DNA of 64,000 nucleotides from Rhizobium herbae (GCF_019511375.1 NZ_JAEUAO010000001.1:744001-808000); one strand, 5' to 3'. Counted from the first letter of the stretch, positions 18,963 through 27,987 are shown. Translations and numbers: made by a program. Notes: generated from the letters alone by a model not told the origin.

Positions 18963-19325
18963 TTCAGCGCTTTCGATGGGAGATGGCGTTGCGGCGGGTC
19001 TTTTCTAGCGGTTCCTTGCGCGACCCGCAACAAAGCGGCGATCCGGAAAATGTACCCGTCACAATAAACCGGGCACCGTCCGGCCGAACATCTTATCTGA
19101 AACGCAAGTTTAATGATTCGAGCACTGACAAACCCGGAAATATCCGGTTAAATGCAGACTCAAGTACAAGCGATACGCTCGCGGATGGCGAGCGGCGGTG
19201 CTGAAATCCCACGGAAAGACCCGAACCGAACCAATGAACCTTCGTTTTTGCTGCGACTTCACCGAATCGCCTGTCATTCCAGATGGAGCACGGACGCGGG
19301 CGTGTGTTTCAGAGAGAAGGCGCTG
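18963..19325. other. intergenic, no gene seen
   Basis: No convincing small gene on either strand. The frame of the downstream gene stays open to 19152 but without a ribosome site. The AT-richer part around 19080-19155 probably holds promoter elements for 19326; none could be fixed confidently. Confidence 0.45.
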
Positions 19326-20441
19326 ATGAACACGCGCGAAAGGCCAAACGACCGTGCCATCCTCGATGCGCTGGACAGCGTTCTGTCGAGTGCTGCGTTT
19401 TCGCGCTCCGAGCGGCTGCGCGCCTTCCTGAAATATGTCGTCGAGCGGGAAATCGAAGGCAACGGCCATCAGTTGAAGGGGTACGCGATCGGCATCGACG
19501 TCTTCGACCGGCCGCAGGCCTTCAATGCGGATAGCGACCCACTGGTGCGCGTCCATGCGGGCAAGCTGAGGAAATTGCTCGCGGCCTATTATGCCGGCGA
19601 AGGCGCCGGCGACGCGTGGCGCATCGATATTCCGAAAGGCACCTATGTGCCTGAATATCTGCGCCAGCGTGCAGCCCCGCTTGTGCAGGCGCAACCGGAG
19701 CGCCCGTCGGTTCCGCCGCGCCCGGCCGTGTCCCGCCGGATGCCCTGGCTGCCGGCACCGCTCTCCTCGCCGCTCGCCGTGCTTTCCGCCCTGCCGCTCT
19801 TGATCTTCGTGCCCCTGTCCTCGCCCGCCATGAGCGTCAACATCCCGGCACAGTCTCGTCTGCACGGAGCCGTCCTGGAGCGCAAATTCGCCGACGATCT
19901 TCCAAAGATAACGGTTCAGACGCAATGGCCGCGCACCAGCAAGGCGGGGCGCTTTGCCGATGCGTTTCGCACCGCCGCGTCGCACTACCGGACGATCGCC
20001 GCCGTGCCCGGCACGGTGCTCTGGCCGCTGCCGAAATCGCCGGCAACCGACCCGCTGGCGTTCACCATCTCCATCACCCAGCAGGAGTCGCCAGCCGGTC
20101 TGCGGGTTCTGGTCACTCATGACGCGACCTCCGAAACGCTTCACGAAGGCTTTCTCGACCAGGCGCATGTGGCCGGCGAGGCGGATATTCTTTACGAAAG
20201 CCTTGCTCTCGCGGCAAAGACCCTGGCTGCTGACGGCTACATATTCCGCTATGCGAGCAGTGCCACGATCGACAGCCCGCTGATGAAATGCATGGCGCTG
20301 ACCGACGCCTACCGGCATCTGCAGACGCGCGCATCCTTTCGCGAGGCCAAGGCTTGCCAGGAGAAGCTATCGGCCGAACATCGCCGGAAGCTGAGCTTCG
20401 TCATCAGCGCAGGCGCCCTGCCCTCGACGCTCATTCGCTGA
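19326..20441 (+). CDS. membrane protein with cyclase-associated N-terminal domain
   Basis: Protein of 371 residues. The first 115 residues (ILDALDSVLSSAAFSRSERL, AFLKYVVEREIEG, SDPLVRVHAGKLRKLLAAYY, IPKGTYVPEYL) match a domain often found at the N-terminus of proteins called adenylate cyclase or TolB/TPR-like in alphaproteobacteria; it may bind DNA or partner proteins. A hydrophobic segment at about 145-165 should cross the membrane. The remainder (about 170-371) resembles the periplasmic part of such proteins but has no cyclase catalytic motif. ATG 19326 follows AGAGAAGG. Function unknown; a sensor role is possible. Confidence 0.65.
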   Translation: MNTRERPNDRAILDALDSVLSSAAFSRSERLRAFLKYVVEREIEGNGHQLKGYAIGIDVFDRPQAFNADSDPLVRVHAGKLRKLLAAYYAGEGAGDAWRIDIPKGTYVPEYLRQRAAPLVQAQPERPSVPPRPAVSRRMPWLPAPLSSPLAVLSALPLLIFVPLSSPAMSVNIPAQSRLHGAVLERKFADDLPKITVQTQWPRTSKAGRFADAFRTAASHYRTIAAVPGTVLWPLPKSPATDPLAFTISITQQESPAGLRVLVTHDATSETLHEGFLDQAHVAGEADILYESLALAAKTLAADGYIFRYASSATIDSPLMKCMALTDAYRHLQTRASFREAKACQEKLSAEHRRKLSFVISAGALPSTLIR

Positions 20442-20790
20442 GGCACATTGCCAAAAGTGAGCTGTGAATGACGCGACAGCCTGAAGTCACGGCCCGCAGC
20501 GCGTCTGCCGAAACGCGAATTCTCTTAGAGATCCCGGATTTTATCCCTAATCTTGCTAGCTATCGCTCTTCCCGCACTGCGTGTATTCTGCTCGGGCATA
20601 CGGGGATAAAGGCCTGATCGCTCATCAGGCAAGCACAATGGTCGCGAGTATCCATCCAAGGGCCGGGTGGTGTGCATGGCATGGAGGGCCACGGGGAAAG
20701 GCAACTGCCGCGTCGTTTCGATGCGTAGCCGGCAGATTGCCGCCTCCAGGATTTTCTCCCGCGCATGATCAGCGAGGGCGATTTCATACG
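20442..20790. other. intergenic, no gene seen
   Basis: No supported gene. A 7-base stem (GCCTGAT / ATCAGGC) occurs near 20613-20631 without a T-run. The frame of the downstream MerR-type gene is open back to 20581 but its residues are not family-like. Confidence 0.45.
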
Positions 20791-21471
20791 ATGGCAGAAC
20801 AGTCGACGACCATCCAGTCCGCACCCGGCAAGCGGAGGACTTCCGGCTTCCTGCCGCACCTGCCCCTGCCCGGAACCATTCCCGACAATCACGTCGCCAT
20901 CGCCGACATGGCGGACGCCTTCGGCGTCACTCACCGCACCTTGCATTTCTACGAGGAGAAGGGACTGCTCGCCGCCGACAGGATGGGGCCGATGCGGGTC
21001 TACGGCCTCGAGGACATCCGGCGAATGGCCATCATCAACGCCTGTCGCGAGATCGACATGCCGATCGCCGAAATCCAGGACCTCATGCGGGCGCTGACAG
21101 CATGCCAAAGCCAGGGTGACGCCGCGCAGATATTCGAAGACGCGCTCAATGCCCGCAAGCGGGAACTGGCAGCCCAGCAATCGATCCTGCGGCGCCAGAT
21201 GCAGCGGGTCAGCGAGCTTCTGGAATCGGCGGCGGACGGCGATGGTGGGGGACCTGCCGCCGTGACGCCGATCCACCTGTCGCCGATCGAAGCGAAGTGC
21301 CTCGCCTTCATGGCCGAAGGCTATCCGGCAAACCGGATCGCCAGCCTGATGGACATGGACCTGACCGCCGTGCTGACGCTTGAATCCGACATCATCCGCA
21401 AATTCAACGTCAACCACCGCTTCCAGGCGGTGGCCAAGGCGGTGCTGATGGGTCTGGTTGCCGCCGAGTGA
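20791..21471 (+). CDS. MerR-family regulator with extra C-terminal LuxR-like HTH
   Basis: Regulator of about 226 residues. The MerR winged helix spans roughly residues 36-105 (IADMADAFGVTHRTLHFYEE, then MGPMRVYGLEDIRRMAIINA). A helical dimerisation segment follows (NARKRELAAQQSILRRQMQR). The C-terminal 65 residues (LSPIEAKCLAFMAEGYPANR, then IASLMDMD and IIRKFNVNHRFQAVAKAVLM) resemble a LuxR/GerE-type helix-turn-helix instead of a metal or drug pocket. No MerR metal-binding cysteine array is seen. ATG 20791 has only a weak ribosome site. Targets unknown. Confidence 0.75.
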   Translation: MAEQSTTIQSAPGKRRTSGFLPHLPLPGTIPDNHVAIADMADAFGVTHRTLHFYEEKGLLAADRMGPMRVYGLEDIRRMAIINACREIDMPIAEIQDLMRALTACQSQGDAAQIFEDALNARKRELAAQQSILRRQMQRVSELLESAADGDGGGPAAVTPIHLSPIEAKCLAFMAEGYPANRIASLMDMDLTAVLTLESDIIRKFNVNHRFQAVAKAVLMGLVAAE

Positions 21472-21475
21472 ACGG

Positions 21476-22606
21476 TCAGCGCACGATCGTCAAGGTTTCG
21501 GCAGCCCGCGTGATCGCCGTATAGAGCCAGCGCTCGCGTGTGTCGCGGAAGGCCCAGCTTTCGTCGAACAGCACGACGTCGTTCCATTGCGACCCTTGAG
21601 CCTTGTGCACGGTCAGCGCATAGCCGTAGTCGAATTCGTCGTAGCGCTTGCGCGTCGACCACGGGATTTCGCCCTCGACATCCTCGAACGCGGTTTTCAA
21701 GAGCTTGATCTTGGCGGCGCCGCGATCCATGTCGTCGTCTTCCGGGCGGATCATCAGGTTGATGCCGGGCTTCACCGTCTCCTTGGACGAGGTCATCACC
21801 TGCCAGAGCGAGCCGTTGAGCAGCCCCTTGGCCGGGTCGTTGCGCAGGCAGACGAGCTTGTCGCCGGATTGCGGATAGTCGGTGGTGAACCCCTTCAGCT
21901 CCCGCAGCCGCATATTGTAGCGTCGCCGCGTCTTGTTTGTCCCGACCAGCACCTGGTCGGCGTCGAGCACCAGGCTCTGCGTCACCTCGTTCTTCGAAAT
22001 CACCCTGGCCGTCGTACCGTAGTCGCCGTGCATGATCTCCTTGCCCTCGCGCACATGCATGGCAAGCTGGATGATCGGATTATCGCGCGCCTGGCGGTGA
22101 ATGTCGGTCAGCAGGTAATCCGGCTCCTCGTTGGTGAAGTAGCCGCCGCCGGACACGGGCGGAAGCTGGCCGGGATCACCGAGCACCAGGATCGGCGTGC
22201 CGAAACTCATCAGATCCTTGCCGAGCGCCTCGTCGACCATCGAGCACTCGTCGACGATGATCAGCGCCGCCTTGGCGACCGGCGACTGCCGGTTGATGGC
22301 AAACATCGGCGCGATCGAGGTCTTGCCGGTTTCCTCGTCGGAGACCTCCTCCTCGCCGCGTGGCCGGTAGATAAGCGAATGGATCGTCCTGGCGTTGGTC
22401 GCCCCCTTGGAGCGCAGCACCTGGGCGGCCTTGCCGGTGAAGGCGGCAAACAGCACATCGCCGTCGACATGCTCGGCGAAATGGCGCGCAAGCGTGGTCT
22501 TGCCCGTTCCGGCATAGCCGAACAGCCGGAAGAGCGGCGAGCGCCCTTCCTTCAGCCAGCGCGAAACGGCCTTGAGGGCCTCATCCTGTTGCGGTGCGAA
22601 TTCCAT
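21476..22606 (-). CDS. RecD-like ATP-dependent DNA helicase
   Basis: Superfamily 1 helicase of 376 residues. Walker A GYAGTGKT is at residues 30-37, Walker B reads IIVDECSMVD and motif III LVLGDPGQLPP. The C-terminal YALTVHKAQGSQW and YTAITRA are the UvrD/RecD C-terminal motifs. It lacks the N-terminal regions of RecD proper and matches the short stand-alone RecD-like helicases common in alphaproteobacteria. It converges with the MerR-type gene, four bases separating the two ends. Likely works in DNA repair or replication. Confidence 0.9.
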   Translation of the reverse strand: MEFAPQQDEALKAVSRWLKEGRSPLFRLFGYAGTGKTTLARHFAEHVDGDVLFAAFTGKAAQVLRSKGATNARTIHSLIYRPRGEEEVSDEETGKTSIAPMFAINRQSPVAKAALIIVDECSMVDEALGKDLMSFGTPILVLGDPGQLPPVSGGGYFTNEEPDYLLTDIHRQARDNPIIQLAMHVREGKEIMHGDYGTTARVISKNEVTQSLVLDADQVLVGTNKTRRRYNMRLRELKGFTTDYPQSGDKLVCLRNDPAKGLLNGSLWQVMTSSKETVKPGINLMIRPEDDDMDRGAAKIKLLKTAFEDVEGEIPWSTRKRYDEFDYGYALTVHKAQGSQWNDVVLFDESWAFRDTRERWLYTAITRAAETLTIVR

Positions 22607-22820
22607 CGTCGATCTATTGCCCGATTCGCGCCGACCTGTCGCCCGGCTTGCACCTGAAGCTCTGCCACCTCGCCCGCGCGTCCAAAAATTTGGCTATTAT
22701 TGCGAAACAGCGCAAGAAACCGCCACAAGCCGCGCATATCGCAACGAGACGGCCCATGATAATAGTCCCGCCGAAGCCGCCTCCCAAGCGCTGCCTGTTC
22801 TGAATACCGAAAGTGCCGAT

Positions 22821-23921
22821 GTGAGACCCGATCCTGCCGAAGACCCGTCCGTACCCGCAACGTCGGGTATCGGCCGCTGCAATGCCGCCGTGCAATGGTG
22901 TCTGCTGCTGCTTCTCTCGGCCGTCCTTGCCGGCTGCCTCGAACTCGCCAGCATTCCCGCAGCCCTGCTGATGGGCCCCATGGTGGCCGGCGCCTTTGTC
23001 GGCATGAACGGCGGTACGATCCGTCTGCCGCTGCCGGCGCTTCGTTGCGGCCAGGCCCTGATCGGCACGATGATCGCCGAGACGATGAGCCCCGGCATTC
23101 TGGTGACCTTCTTCGCCAACTGGCCACTATTCCTTGCCATCGTCGCCGCCGTCATCGCGATGAGCACGCTGAGCGGCCTCGTGATGAGCCGGCTCAAGAT
23201 CCTGCCGGGAACGACGGCGATCTGGGGCTCCTCCGCCGGTGCGGCGACATCGATGCTGGTCATGGCCGATGCCTACGGCGCCGACATCCGCCTCGTCGCC
23301 TTCATGCAATATCTGCGCGTCGTCTTCGTCGCCGCCGCTGCCTCGCTGGTCGCGCGCTACTGGGCGCAGGTCGACGCAGCGGGACAGGAGATCATCTGGT
23401 TCGGGCCGATCCACCTAGTCTCTTTCCTTAAGACCGCCGCGGTGGCCATCGTCGGCGGCTTTCTCGGCAAATGGCTGCGCGTGCCGGCCGGGGTCTTCCT
23501 CCTGCCCTTCCTGCTCGGTTCCGTTCTCAGCGTCTCGGGCATGCTGACGATTGAAATTCCCGAATGGCTGCTTGCGATCAGCTATGCCATGCTGGGCTGG
23601 AACATCGGCCTCGGCTTTACCCGGCCGATCCTCGCCCATGCCCGCCGCGCGACTCTGCCGACGATCATCTCCATCCTCGTGCTGATGAGCGTTTCGGGCC
23701 TGCTCGCCTTCGTCCTTGTCAAGGCGGTCGGCATCGACCCTCTGACTGCCTATCTCGCCACCAGCCCTGGCGGCATGGATTCGATCGCCATCATCGCCGC
23801 TTCCAGCAAGGTCGACGTGCCCTTCGTCATGGCGCTGCAGACGGCGCGGCTGCTGCTCGTCATGGCGGTCGGACCGTCACTGGCGCGGTTTGTCGCTTCA
23901 AGGGCCACGCCACGGCGATAA
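22821..23921 (+). CDS. AbrB-family (AbrB duplication) membrane transporter
   Basis: Polytopic membrane protein of about 366 residues in the AbrB/AidB-type transporter-like family, often mislabelled ammonia monooxygenase. It has about ten hydrophobic segments and the repeated family motif in two halves (SSAGAATSMLVMADAYGADI and TSPGGMDSIAIIAASSKVDV), each with the LRVVFV / TARLLLV segment after it. GTG 22821 is taken as the start because it lies just before the first membrane helix; its ribosome site is weak and the frame is open to 22572. Substrate unknown. Confidence 0.75.
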   Translation: MRPDPAEDPSVPATSGIGRCNAAVQWCLLLLLSAVLAGCLELASIPAALLMGPMVAGAFVGMNGGTIRLPLPALRCGQALIGTMIAETMSPGILVTFFANWPLFLAIVAAVIAMSTLSGLVMSRLKILPGTTAIWGSSAGAATSMLVMADAYGADIRLVAFMQYLRVVFVAAAASLVARYWAQVDAAGQEIIWFGPIHLVSFLKTAAVAIVGGFLGKWLRVPAGVFLLPFLLGSVLSVSGMLTIEIPEWLLAISYAMLGWNIGLGFTRPILAHARRATLPTIISILVLMSVSGLLAFVLVKAVGIDPLTAYLATSPGGMDSIAIIAASSKVDVPFVMALQTARLLLVMAVGPSLARFVASRATPRR

Positions 23922-24026
23922 GTTTTTCCGCAATGCCGGGAATAAGATGCGGCCCGGATGTGTCTTACGTTCGAACCGGCTCGAAAGGCGGTTCGTTCGG
24001 AACGATTTCAAAAGAGGACACATCCA

Positions 24027-24401
24027 ATGAGATTTCTGCCGCTCGCTACTGCCTTTTCCATCGTGGCGGCCACTTCCGCCATTGCCGCTCCCCCGGTCCA
24101 GACGGTCAATACCGACAAGGGCAAGGTCATCGCCGCTGAAAACGGCATGACGCTCTACACCTACAAGAAGGATGAAAAGGGCGAATCCTATTGCTATGAT
24201 AAATGCGCCGCCAACTGGCCGCCCTATCTCGCCGATGCATCCGCCAAGGCCGAAGGCGAATACACGCTCGTTGAACGCAAGGATGGCAAGAAGCAATGGG
24301 CGCTCAAGGGCATGCCGCTCTACTTCTGGATCAAGGACGCAAAAAAGGGTGACGTCACCGGGGACGGCGTAGGAAAGGTCTGGGATGCCGCACGCCCCTG
24401 A
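24027..24401 (+). CDS. secreted COG4315 protein with Yx(FWY)xxD repeats
   Basis: Exported protein of 124 residues with a signal peptide ending near Ala21 (SIVAATSAIAA). Two copies of the family motif Y-x-(F/W/Y)-x-x-D are seen at residues 44-49 (YTYKKD) and 99-104 (YFWIKD), with a Cys pair at 56 and 60 (CYDKC). Family role unknown. ATG 24027 has GAGGACA upstream. Its last 17 bases overlap the start of the ECF sigma factor gene, so it heads a sigma/anti-sigma operon and may be the stress-related product that operon controls. Confidence 0.85.
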   Translation: MRFLPLATAFSIVAATSAIAAPPVQTVNTDKGKVIAAENGMTLYTYKKDEKGESYCYDKCAANWPPYLADASAKAEGEYTLVERKDGKKQWALKGMPLYFWIKDAKKGDVTGDGVGKVWDAARP

Positions 24402-24939
24402 TGAGGGTTCTCGCGCGAAGGGGGCAAGCCCCCTTTCCGCGGAAACGTTTGAAAATCAGGTCCTGACGTTGATGCCGTCGCTGCGCCGCTATTCCCGCAG
24501 CCTTGCCAAGTCCGACAGCGACGGCGAAGACCTCTTGCAGGATTGCGTCGAGAAGGTTCTCGTCCGCCGCAGCCAGTGGCGCGGCATCAACCTGCGTGCC
24601 TGGGCTTTCACGATCATGACCAATCTCTATCGCGACCGCCACCGCCGCTCCAGCCAGCATCCATCCGTCGAATTCGACGAGACGCTGGGCTTGACGGCGG
24701 AGGATGTTTCCGGCGATCCGCTGGAAAAGACGCGGCTGCAGCAGGCACTGAACGCACTGACGCCGGAATACCGCTCGGTGCTGATGCTCGTGGTCGTCGA
24801 GGGCTATGCCTATCAGGACGTCGCCGAAATGCTGTCTATCCCGATCGGCACGGTCATGTCGCGGCTGTCGCGAGCACGCCGACAGATGGCCGCGCACCTT
24901 GCAAGGGACAATATTGTTACGCTGCGGAGACCGAAATGA
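24385..24939 (+). CDS. ECF-type RNA polymerase sigma factor
   Basis: Extracytoplasmic-function sigma factor of 184 residues. Region 2 spans about 28-92 (SLRRYSRSLAKSDSDGEDLL, LRAWAFTIMTNLYRDRHRR) and region 4 about 120-175 (LTPEYRSVLMLVVVEGYAYQ, SIPIGTVMSRLSRARRQM). It overlaps the COG4315 gene by 17 bases and its stop overlaps the ATG of the anti-sigma gene (ATGA), so the three genes are translationally linked. Expected to direct an envelope or stress response. Confidence 0.92.
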   Translation: MPHAPDEGSRAKGASPLSAETFENQVLTLMPSLRRYSRSLAKSDSDGEDLLQDCVEKVLVRRSQWRGINLRAWAFTIMTNLYRDRHRRSSQHPSVEFDETLGLTAEDVSGDPLEKTRLQQALNALTPEYRSVLMLVVVEGYAYQDVAEMLSIPIGTVMSRLSRARRQMAAHLARDNIVTLRRPK

Positions 24940-25730
24940 CAGACGAACACACCCCGGTCACCGAATCCGACCTGCATGCCTTCGTCGATGGACGTCTCGA
25001 CGATGAACGCCGGCGTCAGGTCGAACTCTTCCTGAAAGACCATCCGGAAGAAGCCGCCGAGGTTCAATTGTGGCAGGCGCAGGCCAGGGACCTGAAAGCC
25101 GCCTTTTCCGGCTATGCCCGCTTCGGCGAAAACGACCACACCCTGCTGCGACCTACGACGCAATCCGGGCCCCCGGCATCCTTCTGGCGCAAGACGGGTC
25201 TGCTTGCCGCCTCGCTCATACTTTTCCTGTCCGGTGCCGCTGCCGGCGTCTATGCCGACCGGTTCTACGCCGGCAAGCCGCCGGTCGCGACCGCCTCGGC
25301 TCTCGAAAGCCTGCCGGGGCAATCGAAAACCGCCTTTCTCGTCTATGCCAGCGAAAAACGGCATCCCGTCGAAGTCGGCGCGGACGACCAGGCACACCTG
25401 ATCACCTGGCTTGGCAAACGCCTCAATTACAAACTGGTAGCACCCGATCTCCGTTCAGAGGGTTTCTCCCTCGTCGGCGGCAGGCTCCTGCCCGTCAATG
25501 GCAAGGCCGGCGCGATGCTGATGTACCAGGACGCCGGCGGCGAGCGTCTCACCGTTCTCCTCGGCAGGAATCCGCACAGCACCGAGACCAGCTTCCGGTT
25601 CGAAACCTCAGGATCGATCGAGACCTTCTACTGGATCGACGGGGAGATCGGCTATGCGGTAACCGGCGAAGTCACTCGCGCGAAACTGCAGGCGATCGCC
25701 GAGGAGTGCTACCGCCAGTTCGAAAGCTGA
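24936..25730 (+). CDS. transmembrane anti-sigma factor
   Basis: Anti-sigma factor of 264 residues. The N-terminal cytoplasmic part (SDLHAFVDGRLDDERRRQVE, FLKDHPEEAAEVQLW) is the family's sigma-binding helix bundle; no HxxxCxxC zinc motif is present. One membrane helix spans about residues 87-106 (TGLLAASLILFLSGAAAGVY). A periplasmic domain of about 155 residues follows and presumably senses the signal. ATG 24936 overlaps the sigma stop by four bases. Gene order and membrane topology are standard for ECF pairs. Confidence 0.88.
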   Translation: MTDEHTPVTESDLHAFVDGRLDDERRRQVELFLKDHPEEAAEVQLWQAQARDLKAAFSGYARFGENDHTLLRPTTQSGPPASFWRKTGLLAASLILFLSGAAAGVYADRFYAGKPPVATASALESLPGQSKTAFLVYASEKRHPVEVGADDQAHLITWLGKRLNYKLVAPDLRSEGFSLVGGRLLPVNGKAGAMLMYQDAGGERLTVLLGRNPHSTETSFRFETSGSIETFYWIDGEIGYAVTGEVTRAKLQAIAEECYRQFES

Positions 25731-25763
25731 TCCTCTCCGGCACCGCTTTTCAGGTGCTGCATG

Positions 25764-27362
25764 TCAGCGGAAGAGTTTTAGGATTTGTGTGGCTCGCTCC
25801 TGGGGCAAGCTCGCCATGCGAGCGACCTCCGCCTCGAGGACCTTCTGCTCGCTGATATCGCTGATCACGCCGTACCAGCGTTCCAATTGGCCTCTTGAAT
25901 TGAAAAAGGGCTTTGCCCGGCTCGACACCCACCGCCATTCGCCGTCATTCCATTTGATGCGGAACTCCGTCGAAAACGGCTGTTGAGACGGCAGCCACGC
26001 GAGCCATTCCTGTCGTACCCTCACCCTGTCCTGTTCGTGCATCCGCGCATACCAGTCGGCAATCCTGTCGGCCATGCCGCTGGCTTCACCGACCCCGAGC
26101 GCCGGGCTCATATAGTCCACCTCGCCTGACGGCCTGGCCGCCCATGCGACGTTCGGACTGAGCTCCACGGCACGACGGAAATGTTCCTCGTCTGCCTTCA
26201 GCGCGATTTGCGCCGCCTTGCGCTGGGTGATGTCGATCGCGGCGATCGACAATCCGATCGCATCACCGACGTCGTCGCAAACGCATTGGCAGGAGATGTG
26301 ATAAGCGCGCCCCGTTGCCCGATGGCTGAATTCGCGGGATGTGATCGACCGTTTTTCTATGATGCGCCGCAGAAGGCGGGTCATCGCCACGTCATGACGC
26401 GCGGGCAGTCGCTCGGTTAGGCGATGGCCGACGATGTCCTCCGCCGGCCGACCAAGGATTTGCGCCAGCCTATCGTTGACGCTGACATATCGCAGATCGA
26501 GATCGGCGAATCCAAGCGCGATCGGCGCGTCCTTATACAACGCTTCCAATTGATGGAACCGTTGCAGTGGAGAAACGCGCGTCGATGTCCTCGGCATGCC
26601 TCCGGCGCTGGGCGCAAGCGACCTTGCGATTTCCGCCGCAGGCGCCGGTTTGCCGAATAGCCAGCCTTGGGCGATGTCGCATCCAAGGCGTCGCAGGATC
26701 GTCGCCTGTTGCTCGGTTTCTACCCCCTCCGCAACAACCGTCATTCCTAAACTTTGGCCAAGGCCGATGACGGAGGCGACGATCTTGCGGCTGCCTGGGT
26801 CGGTTTGCATCGTCTGGACGAAGCTGGCATCGATCTTGATCGTCTCGAACGGAAACGCATGCAGCCTGGTAAGACTGGCAAAACCAGTTCCAAAATCGTC
26901 GAGTGCGACACCAATACCGACGGATTTGAATCGCTCGACGGTTGTCAGCGCAACGCCGTCGTCGCCGATCAAGGCACTTTCGGTCATCTCGATATGGACG
27001 CGCTGCAACGGAAAGCCGGTTGGTTCGATGATCGCCATGAGGAAATCGAACAGATCGGGATCGCGAAATTGAAGCGGCGATAGATTGAATGCAAGGATCG
27101 GTTCGCCGGGAAATTGAAGGGCCTGGGTGCATCCCTTGCGAAGAATTTGCCGTGTCAGCGGGCCGATCAGACCGTACCGCTCGGCAGCCGGAATAAAATC
27201 GACAGGGCCAATGGCCGGCAACGCGGGATCCACCCATCGCGCCAGAACCTCGAAACCCACAACCGAGTCATTCGCCAGATCCACGAGCGGCTGAAATGCC
27301 GGTTCGAACCGGCTGTGACGCAGGGCATCCTTGAGTTTAGCGAGGGGAACAACTTGTGTCAG
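25764..27362 (-). CDS. EAL-domain phosphodiesterase with C-terminal PAS domains
   Basis: Protein of about 532 residues. The N-terminal EAL domain (about 14-260) should hydrolyse cyclic di-GMP. All catalytic elements are seen: GFEVLARW (EVL for EAL), LAFNLSP, VHIEMTES, ALDDFGTGF, IKID, VVAEGVE and DIAQGWLFGKP. Two PAS domains follow (about 280-380 and 395-515, the second ending WYGVISDISEQK). PAS modules normally precede EAL, so the order is unusual. The start is unclear: GTG 27284 would cut off the beginning of the EAL fold (FEPAFQPLVDL). No ATG, GTG or TTG lies between it and an in-frame stop upstream, so CTG 27362 is proposed. Confidence 0.75.
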   Translation of the reverse strand: MTQVVPLAKLKDALRHSRFEPAFQPLVDLANDSVVGFEVLARWVDPALPAIGPVDFIPAAERYGLIGPLTRQILRKGCTQALQFPGEPILAFNLSPLQFRDPDLFDFLMAIIEPTGFPLQRVHIEMTESALIGDDGVALTTVERFKSVGIGVALDDFGTGFASLTRLHAFPFETIKIDASFVQTMQTDPGSRKIVASVIGLGQSLGMTVVAEGVETEQQATILRRLGCDIAQGWLFGKPAPAAEIARSLAPSAGGMPRTSTRVSPLQRFHQLEALYKDAPIALGFADLDLRYVSVNDRLAQILGRPAEDIVGHRLTERLPARHDVAMTRLLRRIIEKRSITSREFSHRATGRAYHISCQCVCDDVGDAIGLSIAAIDITQRKAAQIALKADEEHFRRAVELSPNVAWAARPSGEVDYMSPALGVGEASGMADRIADWYARMHEQDRVRVRQEWLAWLPSQQPFSTEFRIKWNDGEWRWVSSRAKPFFNSRGQLERWYGVISDISEQKVLEAEVARMASLPQERATQILKLFR

Positions 27363-27597
27363 GGCAGATTCTCTCGGTGGACTTTAAGCGGCGGCACAAC
27401 AGATCACGCTATATTAGCTGATAATGTCTTCATTTTTACTTAAGTCCGGCAGCTGTTGGCCAGCGATCAGCGCAAATCCGGCCCCGATGTCGGGACCGGA
27501 ACTGTGCGCGTGCTTTCTGGTCTCACGCCCCGCTCTCGCCAATCGCAACAAATGCCTTGGCCCCATCGCGCGTCGGCATCAGCCGGGACAATTCACC

Positions 27598-27987
27598 TCA
27601 GAGGGCCGGATCGTTTTCCAGAAGGATCGGCTGTCCGTGCGGCGTTGCTTCCGCCGCCCTTTGCCAGCTTCGGGTGAGATGGTCGAGCTGCGCTTCCGAG
27701 GTGATCGACAGCTCCGTTACCAGACGCGACAGAGCTGCGACCCAGCAATCGAAATAGTCGCTGCCGTCGGCGCAGCGGCCTGGTTGATAAAGCTCCCGCG
27801 ACAGAGCCTCGGCCCACTCGCTCCAGGAAAACACGCCCTTCTCGTGCAGGCGCACCGTCATGGCGAAGGCTTCGGCCTGCCATGGTTCGGCAAAGACCGG
27901 GTCGCCCTCCACGGATTTCGGCAGTTCCGGCGAACCCGCCAGGAGGTTTGAAGGTTCATGCGCGTTCAAGATAGCTCTCCCAGGCAT
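27598..27987 (-). CDS. nitrile hydratase accessory protein
   Basis: Small protein of 129 residues (or 123 from TTG 27969, which has GGGAG at good spacing). The core phrases VFAEPWQAEAFAMTVRLHEK, FSWSEWAEALSREL and YFDCWVAALSRLV match the accessory/activator proteins (P14K-type) encoded beside nitrile hydratase genes, which resemble the beta-subunit N-terminus and help insert cobalt into the alpha subunit. It overlaps the end of the beta gene by 32 bases and is the last gene of the operon. Confidence 0.85.
   Translation of the reverse strand: MPGRAILNAHEPSNLLAGSPELPKSVEGDPVFAEPWQAEAFAMTVRLHEKGVFSWSEWAEALSRELYQPGRCADGSDYFDCWVAALSRLVTELSITSEAQLDHLTRSWQRAAEATPHGQPILLENDPAL

Noticed and set aside
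27363..27597. Possible gene between the EAL gene and the nitrile hydratase accessory gene
   Set aside because: Frames on both strands are short and unlike any family. Probably intergenic, holding the EAL promoter.
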